Shown here: piece by piece, positions 11,564-22,072 of the stretch
Position numbering within the stretch: position 1 is the first letter of the stretch
How the letters are laid out: the number at the start of each line of letters is the position of its first letter
NCBI GenBank assembly: GCA_000320545.1
Contig: ADNK01002806.1
Coordinates: 1 to 34,632 of the forward strand
Reading direction: 5' to 3'
Source of the DNA: Bigelowiella natans CCMP2755
Taxonomy: Eukaryota; Cercozoa; Chlorarachniophyceae
DNA: 34,632 bases
The notes under the pieces: model-generated
Databases searched by the model: none
Seen by the model: the letters and a program-made list of their open reading frames with translations, nothing else
What the model was told of the DNA's origin: nothing
Position numbers and translations under genes: made by a program

Positions 11564-12239
11564 ATGTGTGCATGTGTGTGTGTGTGTGTGTGTGTGTTGT
11601 GTGTGTTGTGTGTGAACATGCAATCAAACACCACGATGCCAGCTCTGGAGGGTTGTGTGTTCCGGATCTGCACATGCATCTTGTGTGGTCAGCACACAGG
11701 CATGACTGCATGGCACACATCCTTCAAACCATCCTCCTTGCAGCTTCTCCTGATGTGACGCCATTCGTCCTTGGCAACCGAGAACGTTGCCTCAAGTTCT
11801 CCCCAAGGACGTGTCTTCCCGTCCAGCCTCCTCGTCACATGTCCCCAACCGCACTTTGGCAGAGAAATCACACTGTCGTGTGCAACTACGACTCCGTTGT
11901 GTTCATGATGCACCCTCACATGACTCCCGTTCTTCAACACAAAATTCTCTGAATTTGACATGAGGGAAAGAGGGCAAGGAAGGTTGGTGTGGTGTGCTGG
12001 GGTTGGCCCCAATGAGCTCGTGTGAAAAAAAGTTGCGAGCGTCACCAGAGATTTCACGTCAATTTCGGCCAAAGAAATCCATGGATGTTCACACATGAAA
12101 TTCGATTTTTCACAAGGAAATCTTCGTTTTTAGTTCAAATCCTAAAAAAATTTTCGGCTGCCGCCGAAATGAGGCACACCTTAAAAGTCCGCGCATCCCT
12201 GCCGGGATTCCCGGGGAGTGAGAAACCCTTGGATGCATC
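10909..12239. mobile_element. 1.33 kb element bounded by 52-bp terminal inverted repeats (non-autonomous DNA transposon candidate)
   Basis: Bases 10909-10960 and 12188-12239 are reverse complements with only three mismatches over 52 positions; the core reads CCAAGGGTTTCTCACTCCCC on the left arm. No transposase-like ORF lies between them; the longest interior ORFs are translations of a GT microsatellite. TGCA sits in both arm ends and could be a 4-base target duplication. Alternatively, TGCTCTC occurs directly after the right arm (12240-12246) and six bases before the left arm (10896-10902). Length and lack of coding suit a MITE-like or deletion-derivative element. The superfamily cannot be assigned. 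Confidence 0.6.
11401..11614. repeat. (GT)n microsatellite with GCATGT interruptions
   Basis: About 210 bases of nearly pure GT broken at intervals by GCATGT, GCACGT and TTGT. It lies inside the inverted-repeat element. It generates long spurious Val/Cys ORFs on the plus strand and Thr/His ORFs on the minus strand. Confidence 0.9.
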
Positions 12240-12507
12240 TGCTCTCACATGTATGTAGAAAACTCACAATCTTGGCGCTACAGCTGCCGCTTTGCACTGC
12301 AAGATAGCTACATTGGACTGACCACTCTAGTATTGGAGAAATGCATTCATTTCATAACATCTGTCTCATATATTATTACCATTGAACGAATTCAATTTAT
12401 TCATTACATCCGTCTCATATACACATTGAAGCACTGTAACCGCAGCTATGCACAGCTACATGAGGATGGCTGTTGAAAAATATGAGCATTTCATTACATC
12501 TTTCTCG

Positions 12508-12554
<47 letters not shown>

Positions 12555-12727
12555 ATATGTAAATATTAATGTAATAAAACGACTGAGATACAGATTCGTA
12601 TTTAGTGGATATTTGCACCAGAAAATTTATAGCCAAAGTATCAGTAATGAATTGAATAGTGTCTAACAATCAAATGTTGTTCAAATATCGACGATGGTAT
12701 GGTCTTACAATGATATTCTTTCTCGAG
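12240..12727. other. AT-rich non-coding stretch with degenerate repeats
   Basis: Three related copies of a word like ATTTCATTACATCTGTCTCATATA occur near 12346, 12396 and 12485. A GCACTG...GCTACAT segment is also repeated (near 12294 and 12430). A (TA)n tract spans about 12511-12552. No coding signal is seen. Confidence 0.5.
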
Positions 12728-12929
12728 CTACTACTACTACTGTACCAACTTTATAAGTTGTGCCGCCAATCATCCTGGCATACGGCATCAACTGTTCTCC
12801 TTCTTCTCTGTATCAGATAAATTCGAAAACGATGCCGCTGCAGCGAATGATGAGGACCAGCAGCAACGTTCATTAAGAACGCAGTTACGACAAGTAGTAA
12901 TCCAAGTCGCCCCCGATTGCTACAGGTGA
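12728..12929 (+). pseudogene. Orphan exon or gene remnant resembling the C-terminal half of a PX domain
   Basis: The plus frame reads about 66 residues to TGA at 12927-12929, containing TNFISCAANHPGIRH and then LFSFFSVSDKF. That spacing (L/FI..A..HPG.R......F) is like the last helices of phosphoinositide-binding PX domains in sorting nexins. No upstream exon for the rest of a PX domain (such as an RRYSDF-like strand) is visible between the inverted-repeat element and this point. CAG|GTGAAA at the end could instead be a splice donor. The minus strand is also open (TAA near 12754) with a hydrophobic segment, so strand is not certain. It may be a fragment left by rearrangement. Confidence 0.3.
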
Positions 12930-13037
12930 AAAGGGATTTTTCATCAAGGTGCAGGTCTTCCCGGTATTTGAAGTAGATCTTATTATCTGCAAGTAGTAAA
13001 AAGGGAAACAATCTTCGTCACCCCCTCAAGCTGAAAA

Positions 13038-13626
13038 ATGGAACCTTCTTCTGACGAGAAAAGGAAAGCGGGTGGGAAGGAGGCTAACCCCCCACCCTTC
13101 TATCCCTGGTCCGGGAATGTGAAAGATCGAGAAGAGGTCTCTGAGATTCTCGATGGGCAGCTTTTCCTCACAAATTGGCGATCTGCGCAAAGCGAAGAGA
13201 AGTGCCGGCTGTCCGCTATCACGCACATTGTTTCTGTGGGGGAAGAATTTAAAGAAGAGACACCTCTATCAAAGCCTCTTGGGATTAAATATCTTCAATT
13301 AAATGTAACAGATGATGAAGAGCAGGCTCTGGTGATGAAGAAGCGCCTTGGAGTTGGGATTAAATTTATCACAAATGCTCTCAAAAGTAGCAAAGATGCT
13401 CGCGTATTGGTGCACTGTGCAGCAGGTGAATAACAATACAAGGGGGGTACATGGCAAGTATTATTAAAATCTTGAGAGTTCTGCTGAAAGGAATTGGTTT
13501 GCAACAGCATGAAGTCATTAATTTTTATCTATCTGCAGGAATATCGAGATCTACGACGGTCGTTCTCAGCTTTCTAATGAAGCACAAAAGATGGAGATTG
13601 GTAGTAGACGTAACATCAACTTTGAT

Positions 13627-13697
<71 letters not shown>

Positions 13698-14173
13698 TAC
13701 TACTGAATGCGTGTAAACTAAAAAACTAGAGGGATATTTATGAAAATAGTATGCTGATGACGACGACATCCACTGAGTTCTACTCTTTTGTTCAGAGAAA
13801 GTCCTTCGAACACACGTACAAGAAAAGGAGAGTTGTATGGCCCAATAACGGGTTCATGAAATTACTCATTGAGTACGAAAAATCCGTCTTTGGGACGTCC
13901 CATATACCCAAAGCAAATATGTTTAAAAAAAAAGTTCCTCTAAAGAAGCAATTTCCTGCTGTCTCAAAGACAGCTTCACGTGGCAGGGCTTCACGTGGCA
14001 CGAGAACTCTTGTGTACCCTGGATCACGCCCGAGGTCGAGGTCACCTGCATCCCGGGCAAAGGAAAAGCCATCATATAAATTCACCTATACCATGAGCTT
14101 GAAAGAGTATAAAAAATGGGGAGAGTTCGACATAGAGCAGTACCAAGCTGCGCGAGTCGTTGATCGTTCCTAG
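13038..14173 (+). CDS. Dual-specificity protein phosphatase
   Basis: This enzyme removes phosphate from Ser/Thr and Tyr of protein substrates through a cysteinyl-phosphate intermediate. Exons 13038-13425, 13539-13600 and 13778-14173 join in phase (281 residues). The P-loop HCAAGISRS is built across the first intron, with catalytic Cys127 and Arg133. The general acid is probably Asp92 or Asp93 in NVTDDEEQ. LFYSFVQRK and RRVVWPNNGF (residues ~150-175) match the usual ...A...V...RP...PN.GF end of the family. A basic tail (residues ~200-245) repeats ASRG-type motifs, followed by YKFTYTMSLKEYKKW. The ATG at 13038 has an in-frame TGA two codons upstream, which supports this start. The tail could act in localisation. 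The substrate is not evident; it could also act on RNA or lipid, as some relatives do. Confidence 0.9.
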
Positions 14174-15002
14174 CACGCTAACATCTAAAATTTCGCCGTA
14201 TTGCAACGTCAGATAGAGACAGGGGCGGCCAAGCATGTGATTATGTGCCAAAAAGTCGCTTTGATGCACATGTGCACGAGGCGATCAAAACGTCTAAATG
14301 ATTTTTTAATATTTAATGCTCCTCAAATTGTTAAAAGAATAGAGTTGGCCTGAGCAAGTCACTCGTTGGACTTTTCTATATACTTTATAACATGTTCTTA
14401 ATTTTAAAATATATACAGCACCCGCTACGCATTGTACGCATTTTTTTTGGTGCATGATGTTTGTTGCATCATTATGCTAGCTAGCTTTATAGCTAATTGC
14501 ATGCTGCTCTTAGCCCAGCTAGCCAGCCAGTTGTTGCATATGCGATCGGCGGTATGTATGTGTTACTTGGTGCAAAACAAAAGCCACGCCTAGTGCTATG
14601 CAAGCTACAAATCCAAAACCGTATCTGTAGCCTCAACAGCAAAGCACTAGAGCAGCGAAGATGCCGTTTGATGAGTACTAGAATATCGCGATGAGCTGGT
14701 TCATCATGAAAAAGAATTCGCCAGGAAAGAGTACTACGCCGTGCTAGCATGCGCGCACATGCATTCTTGTGATAATAATAAAAAGTGTAAGTTAAATGTG
14801 TAATAGTCTGATACTTATCAGTGCATGCTCAAGTTGAAAATACTCTTCGTCGTGGTACGCTGATGCTATCTCACTAGAAGAAATTTGATCTGTGCAGTAA
14901 CTTAGACGATTCACGATGTAGCAATAAAGAGAGGGTTCTAAAATATGCGTGAATTGTCACTAACAAGTCACCGCAAAGATCGAGGCGGTGTGGTTCTTCC
15001 CT
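14174..15002. other. Tail-to-tail intergenic spacer, GCTAGC-rich
   Basis: This lies between the phosphatase stop and the stop of the minus-strand exchanger. It holds 3' untranslated sequence and a CATGC/GCTAGC-rich patch (about 14455-14760, including GCTAGCTAGC and GCTAGCATGC). No convincing exon is seen. Confidence 0.5.
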
Positions 15003-16486
15003 CTACCTGCGCTGCATAGATTTACCCTCCTCATTTGACGACGCAGCCACCACATCTAGATCGAGAGGAAAAGCCTCTTCTCTGTCTCCTCCAGATATCC
15101 GCGGTTGTCTTATGCCTCGAAGATGCGTTTGAGGTGTGTTTTTTAGACCGAAACGCGGTGGCGAAACCGGCTCAAACCCGCCGCTAATGGATGATGACTT
15201 ACGTCTATTATGTCGCATGCCAATGCTGGCTACTACAGTACTGGTGTCCAGTTTATAGTCTGGAAACAGGAGAGCGATCGCTGGATATCTGAGAAGTTGT
15301 ACACAGATCAATAAATGGCTAAATCGCGCGTGCACTCACTCACTCATTCCCTCAAAAACACACACGAACACACAAAAGAGGGGAAAGAGAAGAGGGAGGA
15401 AGACAGCAAGGGAGATTCGGAGAGATGTGATATGAAAGGGAAAAGGGGACGAAGTGCTCGCACTTCCACAATGTTGGTATTGCTGTCGCTGTTGTGTTTT
15501 TCCTGAATATATGTTATTTTGATTCAATTACAATGCGCTTCCCAGCACGAAATTAGTGAACACAACAACGCCGAGAGTCGTCGTAGTGACTAAAGACGCC
15601 TTTATCTTCCTGCCGCGCCACACCAAGCACAACGCGTACGAAACGGCCCCGCGGATACCGGCAAGGTTGAGAATTACTTGCTCCCTGTCGAGAGCACGCA
15701 GAGACAAACAGAACGAGCCCAGAACGCCACCACATTTACCATTATCACCGTCACCCAGAGACCAAACGTAGAGAGAGAAAAACATGCTGGAAGAAACTTT
15801 GTGTTTCCAGTGCTGTTAACCCTCACCCTCTTCTTCTTCTTCTTCTTCTTCTTCTTCTTCTTCATTGTTCTAGTAGTAAACATACCTCCAACCCAATTTG
15901 TGTTGTGTGACTTGGCTCACAAGGAAACACATGACGGAAACCACCAGCCCACGACACAGTAACTGAAAGAAAGACAACATCACCATGATGAATAACCCGT
16001 AGAGTAGCAGCAGCAGCAGCATAGCAGCAGAAAACAGAAGGTGCATCTTAAAGTGGATGTCGTCATCTCGATGTTAGTCTTCATATGACATATGATTAGA
16101 GCGGTGACAATGGTAAGAATGAAAAATGAACGACGTTTAATCAACACTTGCGATAATTATCGCGTACTGACAGTTTGGAATGAACAGTTGCGATAAATAT
16201 CGCGTTCTGACAGTTCCTATTACCATTACGACCACGACGAGTGAGATGAGCGGCATTGCTCGCTCCCAGTACGGCCTGTTGCTATAAACGCTCACGCTGA
16301 ATATAATTCCCATTTGGAAGTAGATGAACCTGCATAGAGATAATACGATGATGGTATTGATGAGGCATGATGAAGATGTGGCGAGTAGTCTCGTATTATT
16401 CTTAGTAATATCCGTAGTACGTGAAAGAGGCCCATGAAGCACTTTTGATCATTGCCTTTGCAGTGACCTAAAGGAATAAGAAAAGA

Positions 16487-16533
<47 letters not shown>

Positions 16534-18317
16534 CTGAATGAGGCTAGGAAATTCACAGCAGCCAAAGAACAACCCGCTGACTTTTGCTGACCTTGGAGAC
16601 ATTGGACAGATTCTTAAAGTTGTAATGCGCAAGAGCGAATCCACATGAATATCTGTATGTATAGAAGGCGCATTTAAACGTATTTGTGCATGTGTATGTG
16701 CACGCGCTCTCATGCCTAAGTGAAGACAGAATCGAATTAAAAACAATTCCTTATTGATATACTGCTGCAAATTGGGAATTTTAAGACATTTTTTTTTTTT
16801 AAAAACAATAATGGGAAATAGCGTAGACTTTGTTTTAAAAATATCCAGCGACTGACAATGAAACGAGTTCGTTGATGAAAGAGGCCTCGGTGAACAGGAA
16901 GTATGAAAGAAGTGCGAAGGACATGCTAATGAGAAACTCCATTTGCGGGTGCCGCTCCATGTCCAGGTGCTTTGTGATCATTGAGCAAACTAACGCCACG
17001 CTGATGCCGGCGACGCATGAGAGTATAAAATAAAATGGGACGGTTATCTGAAGGGAAGGGAAAGGAAGGGTAAAGGATACAACATATTAGATTTTCAGCA
17101 AGGATGGGAAGAAGATGCTGATGATGACAATGGCGACGATGAAAAATCCAGTCATATGACAAAACTGCGTTATTGTGTGCGCGGAAATGTTCAGATTGTC
17201 TCCCGCGGCTCCTCATTCGCTCTTCCCCTCCAATTTCCTCTCCTCCTAATCACCTGATTCACAAACGCGTATGGCTCCGCAGTCTGCGCAAGCTTCCAAA
17301 ACATCACGAGCCCTACACCATTATTGGCCAAGCTTTCGCCTATCACAATGGAAGTTAAGACTCCTGTGCGTGTTTTGGAACTCGCATCAGCCAGTCTGTG
17401 TTGAAGATGCTCTGGCAAAATGTTCGTAAAGATACGAAGCAAGGCTGTCGCATCCGTTGTCAGAAAGATTGCACCCAGACGTACACACTGAAAAAAATAA
17501 TGATATATAGATGACCATAGTTGTTTTATGATGCAGCACATCATTAGGAGGACGCGCGAAAAGGTATAGGAGAACTATAAAGAAGAGTCGCGGATGGGGC
17601 TATTTGTGATCTTTGTATCTCTTAAAGCACCTGCTGAAAATTTATCGGCACATCCAGTCCGCAGTCCCACAAGTTATTCAGCGCGTAGTAGATGCAACTC
17701 GCAAATAACATCACGGAACAGTATGTGCCCATCACACCGAGGATAAGAATGGCGGTATTGTGGTTGAAAAACATGTGCCTATTCAAGCTGTATCCCGCCT
17801 CCAGAAACAATGGAGGTGCAAGAGCCATAAAAAAGACCTATGAATTTTAGGAGAGGGTTGCGCGCAGGGAGGGCACTCATTAGTTGCCGGACGCGATTCG
17901 CTTCAAAGAATGCGCATCTGCATATACAGTAGGAGGGAAACCTTTTCGCTGAACTCCAGAAAGTATATTCGCTTCTGCACGACCTCCTCCTCACCCCCCA
18001 CCAGGCACGCTGCAGCTCCTACCAACATGCCGAAGCACAGGATGGCTAAATGCTCCAGGAGGTACCGTTGTGTGGACGCCAAAACCTGGAGTAGTAATAT
18101 TTGCTTCACTTATATTGAGTCTGTGCAGTTCAGGCCCAACTGTAAGTCTCAATCGTTAAGGGAACGAGAAAATCCCTCTTTGTGAAGACGACCCCATACC
18201 CTATCGCCTTGCAAAAGATGTAATTCAACGTGTCTCCCACAAAAAGGTTCAATTTACCTCAAGCAGAAAGCACACCAGCAACAAAGCCATCACCATAGCA
18301 ATTTTAAGCTCCAACAT
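15003..18317 (-). CDS. NHE-family Na+/H+ exchanger-like protein with altered ion-binding motifs
   Basis: Members of this family swap Na+ or K+ for H+ across plasma or endomembranes. Eleven exons (minus) join in phase: 18317-18258, 18085-17942, 17837-17631, 17487-17254, 17047-16857, 16652-16592, 16467-16421, 16329-16224, 15962-15886, 15684-15532, 15288-15003; 521 residues. Recognisable blocks: APPLFLEAGYSLNRHMFF (residues ~73-91), the TM4 region LTTDATALLRIF, IGESLANNGVGLV, CGFALAHYNFKNLS, FIYFQMGIIF and AGIRGAVSYALCLVW near residue 390. About 11-12 membrane segments are readable, then a short polar tail rich in Ser/Arg. The family usually has TDPV and GESLLNDAV; here Pro is replaced (TDATA, A150) and the essential Asp is Asn (NN at 192-193). 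The conserved Arg of the GIRGA block is kept. Transport may be lost or changed. The start gives a short N-terminus that runs straight into TM1. Confidence 0.88.
16489..16526. repeat. (GA)n microsatellite
   Basis: About 19 GA units in an exchanger intron (between the exons starting at 16652 and 16467). A (TTC)n run at about 15832-15863 lies in the next-but-two intron. Confidence 0.9.
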
Positions 18318-18979
18318 ATTATTGAGCGATTATTTCTCGTCCAGTATCTAGAGCTTCTTCGGCCGAACTAGGCGGCGATGGGTAGAGCTGACTCCATTCC
18401 CGAAGAATTAAAACTGCAATCGGTAATACGATGAGATTTGAGGGTATTTTTCTTGTGCGACGTGATCGAAAGGCGGGAAATTTCGTAATTGCTTTTAGCT
18501 GCTGGCTGCCAAGAACATTTGACGAAATTCTAGGAAAAAATCGAAAAAATTCATTAGAAACTACTATTTTCTAGGATCACAACGAAATGCATTGGAAAGT
18601 CTCGAGAAAGCGCCTCGATTTTCTTCAAAGAGAATATGTTGCAGAAAGCACTTCCAGCAATTTAACCCGTTCCGCGGGAGATTGAACTACCAATGAAGAA
18701 AAGTTAGATCAAAGATCGACAAGAATTTTCCCAGCTTCGTTGTCTTACCTTCTAATTGTTGTTAAAATCGAATGTCGTTTTGGTTAAATCGCACTATGTT
18801 TTTGCTTAGATTGCCAGGGTTTGGACTTCAGGTTGTGAAAAGTGTAACTGGCAACGTTGCAAGGAAGGAAGGCAATCCTCGAGTCATTCAAGGGAAAACA
18901 CAGTGCAAAGTAAAGAGGGGGGAGAATTAATAAGAATACAAGATCGAGCTAAGCTGACCTTGGAAATTTACACGACGGA
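18318..18979. other. Intergenic region upstream of exchanger start
   Basis: Non-coding by inspection. It separates the exchanger start codon (18317, minus) from a small plus-strand ORF at 18980, so it probably contains the exchanger promoter. I see no clear motif or repeat. Confidence 0.4.
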
Positions 18980-19609
18980 ATGGAAGGTTCCTGGGAAAGG
19001 AGGAATCATCCTCCTTGTCGAAGGGGTGATTTCTGTGTTCATGGTTCGGAGAGAAGATATCGATTACATGCTGCTCGAATAGCAAAGAGGAAAATTTGCT
19101 TAGAACGTCTACGCACCTCGGAGACGTTAAATAGAAGGTTTCAAAGTCTACTGAGAGCCAGAATTCGGGCCTATGAAGCTGGACGTTTTTGTGAAGATCC
19201 GAAGAGGAGGAGGTCTTCGGATTTAAAGGAAATACTTCCTCGCGTGGTACTCCCTTGCGTGACACAGAAATTTAACACAAGAGAAACCGAGGGTCAGAGT
19301 TCGCGGAAGTCTTCGTACTTACTACGAAGAGCTGTAAGGCATTCTCCCCGAAATCCAAATCCTTCTAAACCCATAAGGAAATATTCCTCTCGTGCGCCAA
19401 TGTTTTTATCATACCTAGCTATCTGGAACAAAGACAAAAAATCCTTTCGTAATAGAATCTTACACAGACGTCTAAAGATAGCTGCTTTCAAAAGTCGAGG
19501 AAAATCTCTGCTTCAGAACATCGTCTTTCATGTGACTAGCTCTCAACATAAAATACGTCGGTTGAGTCGCTCTAGTTTATGCGCTGGTCGTCTACGTTCG
19601 CACAAGTAA
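18980..19609 (+). CDS. Basic orphan ORF, hypothetical
   Basis: A single uninterrupted frame of 209 codons starts at ATG and ends at TAA. The product is strongly basic and rich in Arg, Ser and Lys (for example RRRLKIAAF-like runs and SSRKSSYLLRRAVRHSPRN). It has no membrane segment, signal or motif I recognise. It lacks introns, unlike its neighbours. The minus strand is also broadly open here (about 18927-19491 in two frames), which weakens the coding claim. It could be a lineage-specific nuclear or RNA-binding protein, an exon of something larger, or chance. Confidence 0.3.
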   Translation: MEGSWERRNHPPCRRGDFCVHGSERRYRLHAARIAKRKICLERLRTSETLNRRFQSLLRARIRAYEAGRFCEDPKRRRSSDLKEILPRVVLPCVTQKFNTRETEGQSSRKSSYLLRRAVRHSPRNPNPSKPIRKYSSRAPMFLSYLAIWNKDKKSFRNRILHRRLKIAAFKSRGKSLLQNIVFHVTSSQHKIRRLSRSSLCAGRLRSHK

Positions 19610-20450
19610 ACTTTAGATATTCAAATATTTAGTTCATTATAGGAATATATGATAAATAAAACTCATCTGTTCCGTATTCTCCTTATAAATTTATCGACAT
19701 GTACATATCAACTATAGAGACCCGCGGACTTGGAGCACAGAAATTATTGATCGTATTTAAAAAAATGCGTGGTTGACAGTGGTCGACGATGTAGCTGTCT
19801 ATTGTCTATGTAGACAAACCGTGATGTTTAATATAAAAAAAGTTAAAGTGTGCAGGCAACTAAGGCATCGCATGTGTCGTCTCACTGTGTCGCTGGACGG
19901 CTCATGCTATCTTTCAACATGCATCACAGGCTGCATACATGTGCAAGCGTCAAAATGTAACATGAATAAAAGTATGTGTTTGTGTGTGTGGGTACATGAT
20001 TGCAATGACTAGATAAGGCGTTACATGCGTTCTGCTCGTTATCACCAAGTGCTGCGTATTGACTAGCTAGCTAGCTACGCACGTGCAATTGTTGCTAATC
20101 GTGTGAGAAAACTATTGGAAATAGTTGAATGCAAAGCTCCTTGTATGTACCAATGCACGAAAACAACGAATTTGAACCGTACAATGTGCAAAATTTGACT
20201 TCACATTTCACTAAAGTTAGATAGATTATTTTACTACGATTGGTATATTTTACTAGTTGACCAAAATACGCATCTACTGGCAGGCTAATACACATCACGC
20301 GACGTATAGCTAACTTGCACAGTTGTTAGCCATAATCCGCTTGTAGCTTATGGGCGTGAAACGCATTTTGACATTGAAAATAATTTTAGACTAAGTTGAA
20401 CATACGCATATTCTCCGTGAAGTGTTTAAAAAAACGCATTTTAAGTTACA
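19610..20450. other. AT-rich non-coding spacer with CTAGCTAGCTAGC tract
   Basis: No coding exon is seen. The stretch is AT-rich and includes CTAGCTAGCTAGC near 20064-20076, in keeping with the GCTAGC words at other gene ends. A short TG-rich patch lies near 19980. Confidence 0.5.
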
Positions 20451-22072
20451 CTAACCATTGACGTTTCGTACATACGCATAGTGTTGAAATACATATATTC
20501 CAATGGTTAAAAGGTAGTGAGCGAAGTCTGTAAGAGGGTTATATCTTTCAGATTCCTTGTTGCATCGATCAGCATATAATTCAGTACTCTGAATCTCACG
20601 GACCCCATAAAAATACTCGGAAGGAACAGCAGCAGCAGTAACAACACCAAAAACCACAATCATTCTTTTCAATTTGTTGACAGATGCTTTCACGCGACGG
20701 ATGTGCGATTCTGGCACATAAACGAAACTTGTCGCCCTCTGGCTATCGGAGAAACTCTCATGTGAAGACGATCCATCGAGTATCGACCCGCCTGAATGAC
20801 ACAAGAATCGATGATTCTATTATAAGCATATAGAAAAGGGGAAGGAAATACAGGAATACAATGAAGATTGTACCATCTTGTCGACGCTGTAACGAGCGAA
20901 TGCCGTTACTAGATGCTGATGGATACTTCTGATCATGCAAGGATAATCCTCTCGATTTATCGCTGGTATGATAGTCAGAACCGAAAGCATCGATGGATAC
21001 TTTTGATCTAATATCTTGCTGCTTTATAAACGGTCTTGTTTGACATGTGGAAGAGGAGGTCTCCTTAGCCTTGTACGGCTGGCGTGAATTGGAATCGCTA
21101 GCTCTGTCGCTCAGCCGATGATAATAACCACCACTTTCCTCCTCCCGATGCTGCTGCTGTGAAGAAGACGAGTCTCGTATTGGCATCCCACTCCCCCTCA
21201 TCGAGGACGATGATGTCAACTTCGAAATTGATTGCTCGAGGACCCCGCGGATATGGTACAGTGCGAGACAAAAATGAGAGCCTGTGAGTAGTATCAGAGT
21301 CGCAATACCAAAATGCTTGATCGCTGCATACTTAACACTCCCAAATATGAACACCAGCACAACGCTGACGATAATTGAGGCCTCGCACATAATGGCATAT
21401 ATGCTGAAAAGGCGCGATGCCCATCCCGGGAAAGTGTTGATAATACGGTCAGACGAATACATTAAAGCAGTATAATGGGCGCTTGCAATGAGATAAATGA
21501 TATAGCATGCTTCTATCGTGAATATCATCTGTGATATTATGGAGAAAGATGAGTTATGTGCCGATGACGAGAGGAAAATGCGTCTTTTCATTTGAAAAAG
21601 AACTATGGCAAAAGACTAAGGTCGATGATTACCAAAAGGGCGGCGTTTAGGATAATGAACACCTTCCAACCAAGATACAGGGGTTGATGTGCAAACTTAA
21701 CATAGTATATGAGTAGAGGTTGGGTCTGAGAACGTTTTCAGCACTTTTGATATGTGCTTCTGTGTTAATCGCAAATAAACAAGCATCTTCGATAGCTTTC
21801 ACTTCTTACCAGATTGAAGAAAATTCCGACACTGGCAGAAAGAAAACACGCCCTGTGTATTTTAGTCAAAGTGTTAATCGTACGCAGATTTTGCTCATCC
21901 ATCGTAGACATCAGAGTCAATGTTTTATTTACATCTGAATTCTCCGAGCATTTTTAGCGCTGGTTTTAAGAGATCGGAGTTGCGAGATGGCAATATAAAT
22001 TTGAGACATGCACATCACGATGCGTGCGAAGTCTGATACCATCCACATGATAACGACTCGGCGAGAGTTCAT
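20451..22072 (-). CDS. Multi-pass membrane protein, family not recognised
   Basis: Exons (minus) 22072-21933, 21852-21810, 21725-21633, 21615-20874 and 20791-20451 join in phase (452 residues). Hydrophobic segments: MWMVSDFARIVMCMSQIYIAI; ACFLSASVGIFFNL; VFIILNAALL joined to SFAIVLFQ and followed by KRR; IFTIEACYIIYLIASAHYTALM; LFSIYAIMCEASIIVSVVLVFIF; FGIATLILLTGSHFCLALYHI; MIVVFGVVTAAAVPSEYF; FAHYLLTIGIYVFQHYAYV. That is about 7-8 passes, with a Ser/Arg/Asp-rich cytoplasm-like loop (residues ~205-340) between the sixth and seventh. The topology is like a seven-pass receptor or a TOM1/THH1-type protein, but no family motif is seen. The third intron in this model is only 17 nt (21632-21616); longer alternatives use donors at TGGAAG|GTGTTC or CTTG|GTTGGA. 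The start is the first ATG of exon 1; an extra 5' exon is possible. Confidence 0.6.

Noticed and set aside
11231-11952. Long ORFs of repeated Val/Cys (plus) and Thr/His (minus)
   Set aside because: They are translations of the GT/CA microsatellite; no splice-consistent or family-like sequence flanks them.
12121-12150. GTTCAAATCC, like a tRNA T-loop
   Set aside because: No acceptor, D or anticodon arms can be drawn around it.
12751-13011. Minus-strand 86-codon ORF with a hydrophobic segment
   Set aside because: It has no start context or upstream exon without overlapping the phosphatase gene; the plus-strand PX-like reading fits better, though the strand is not settled.
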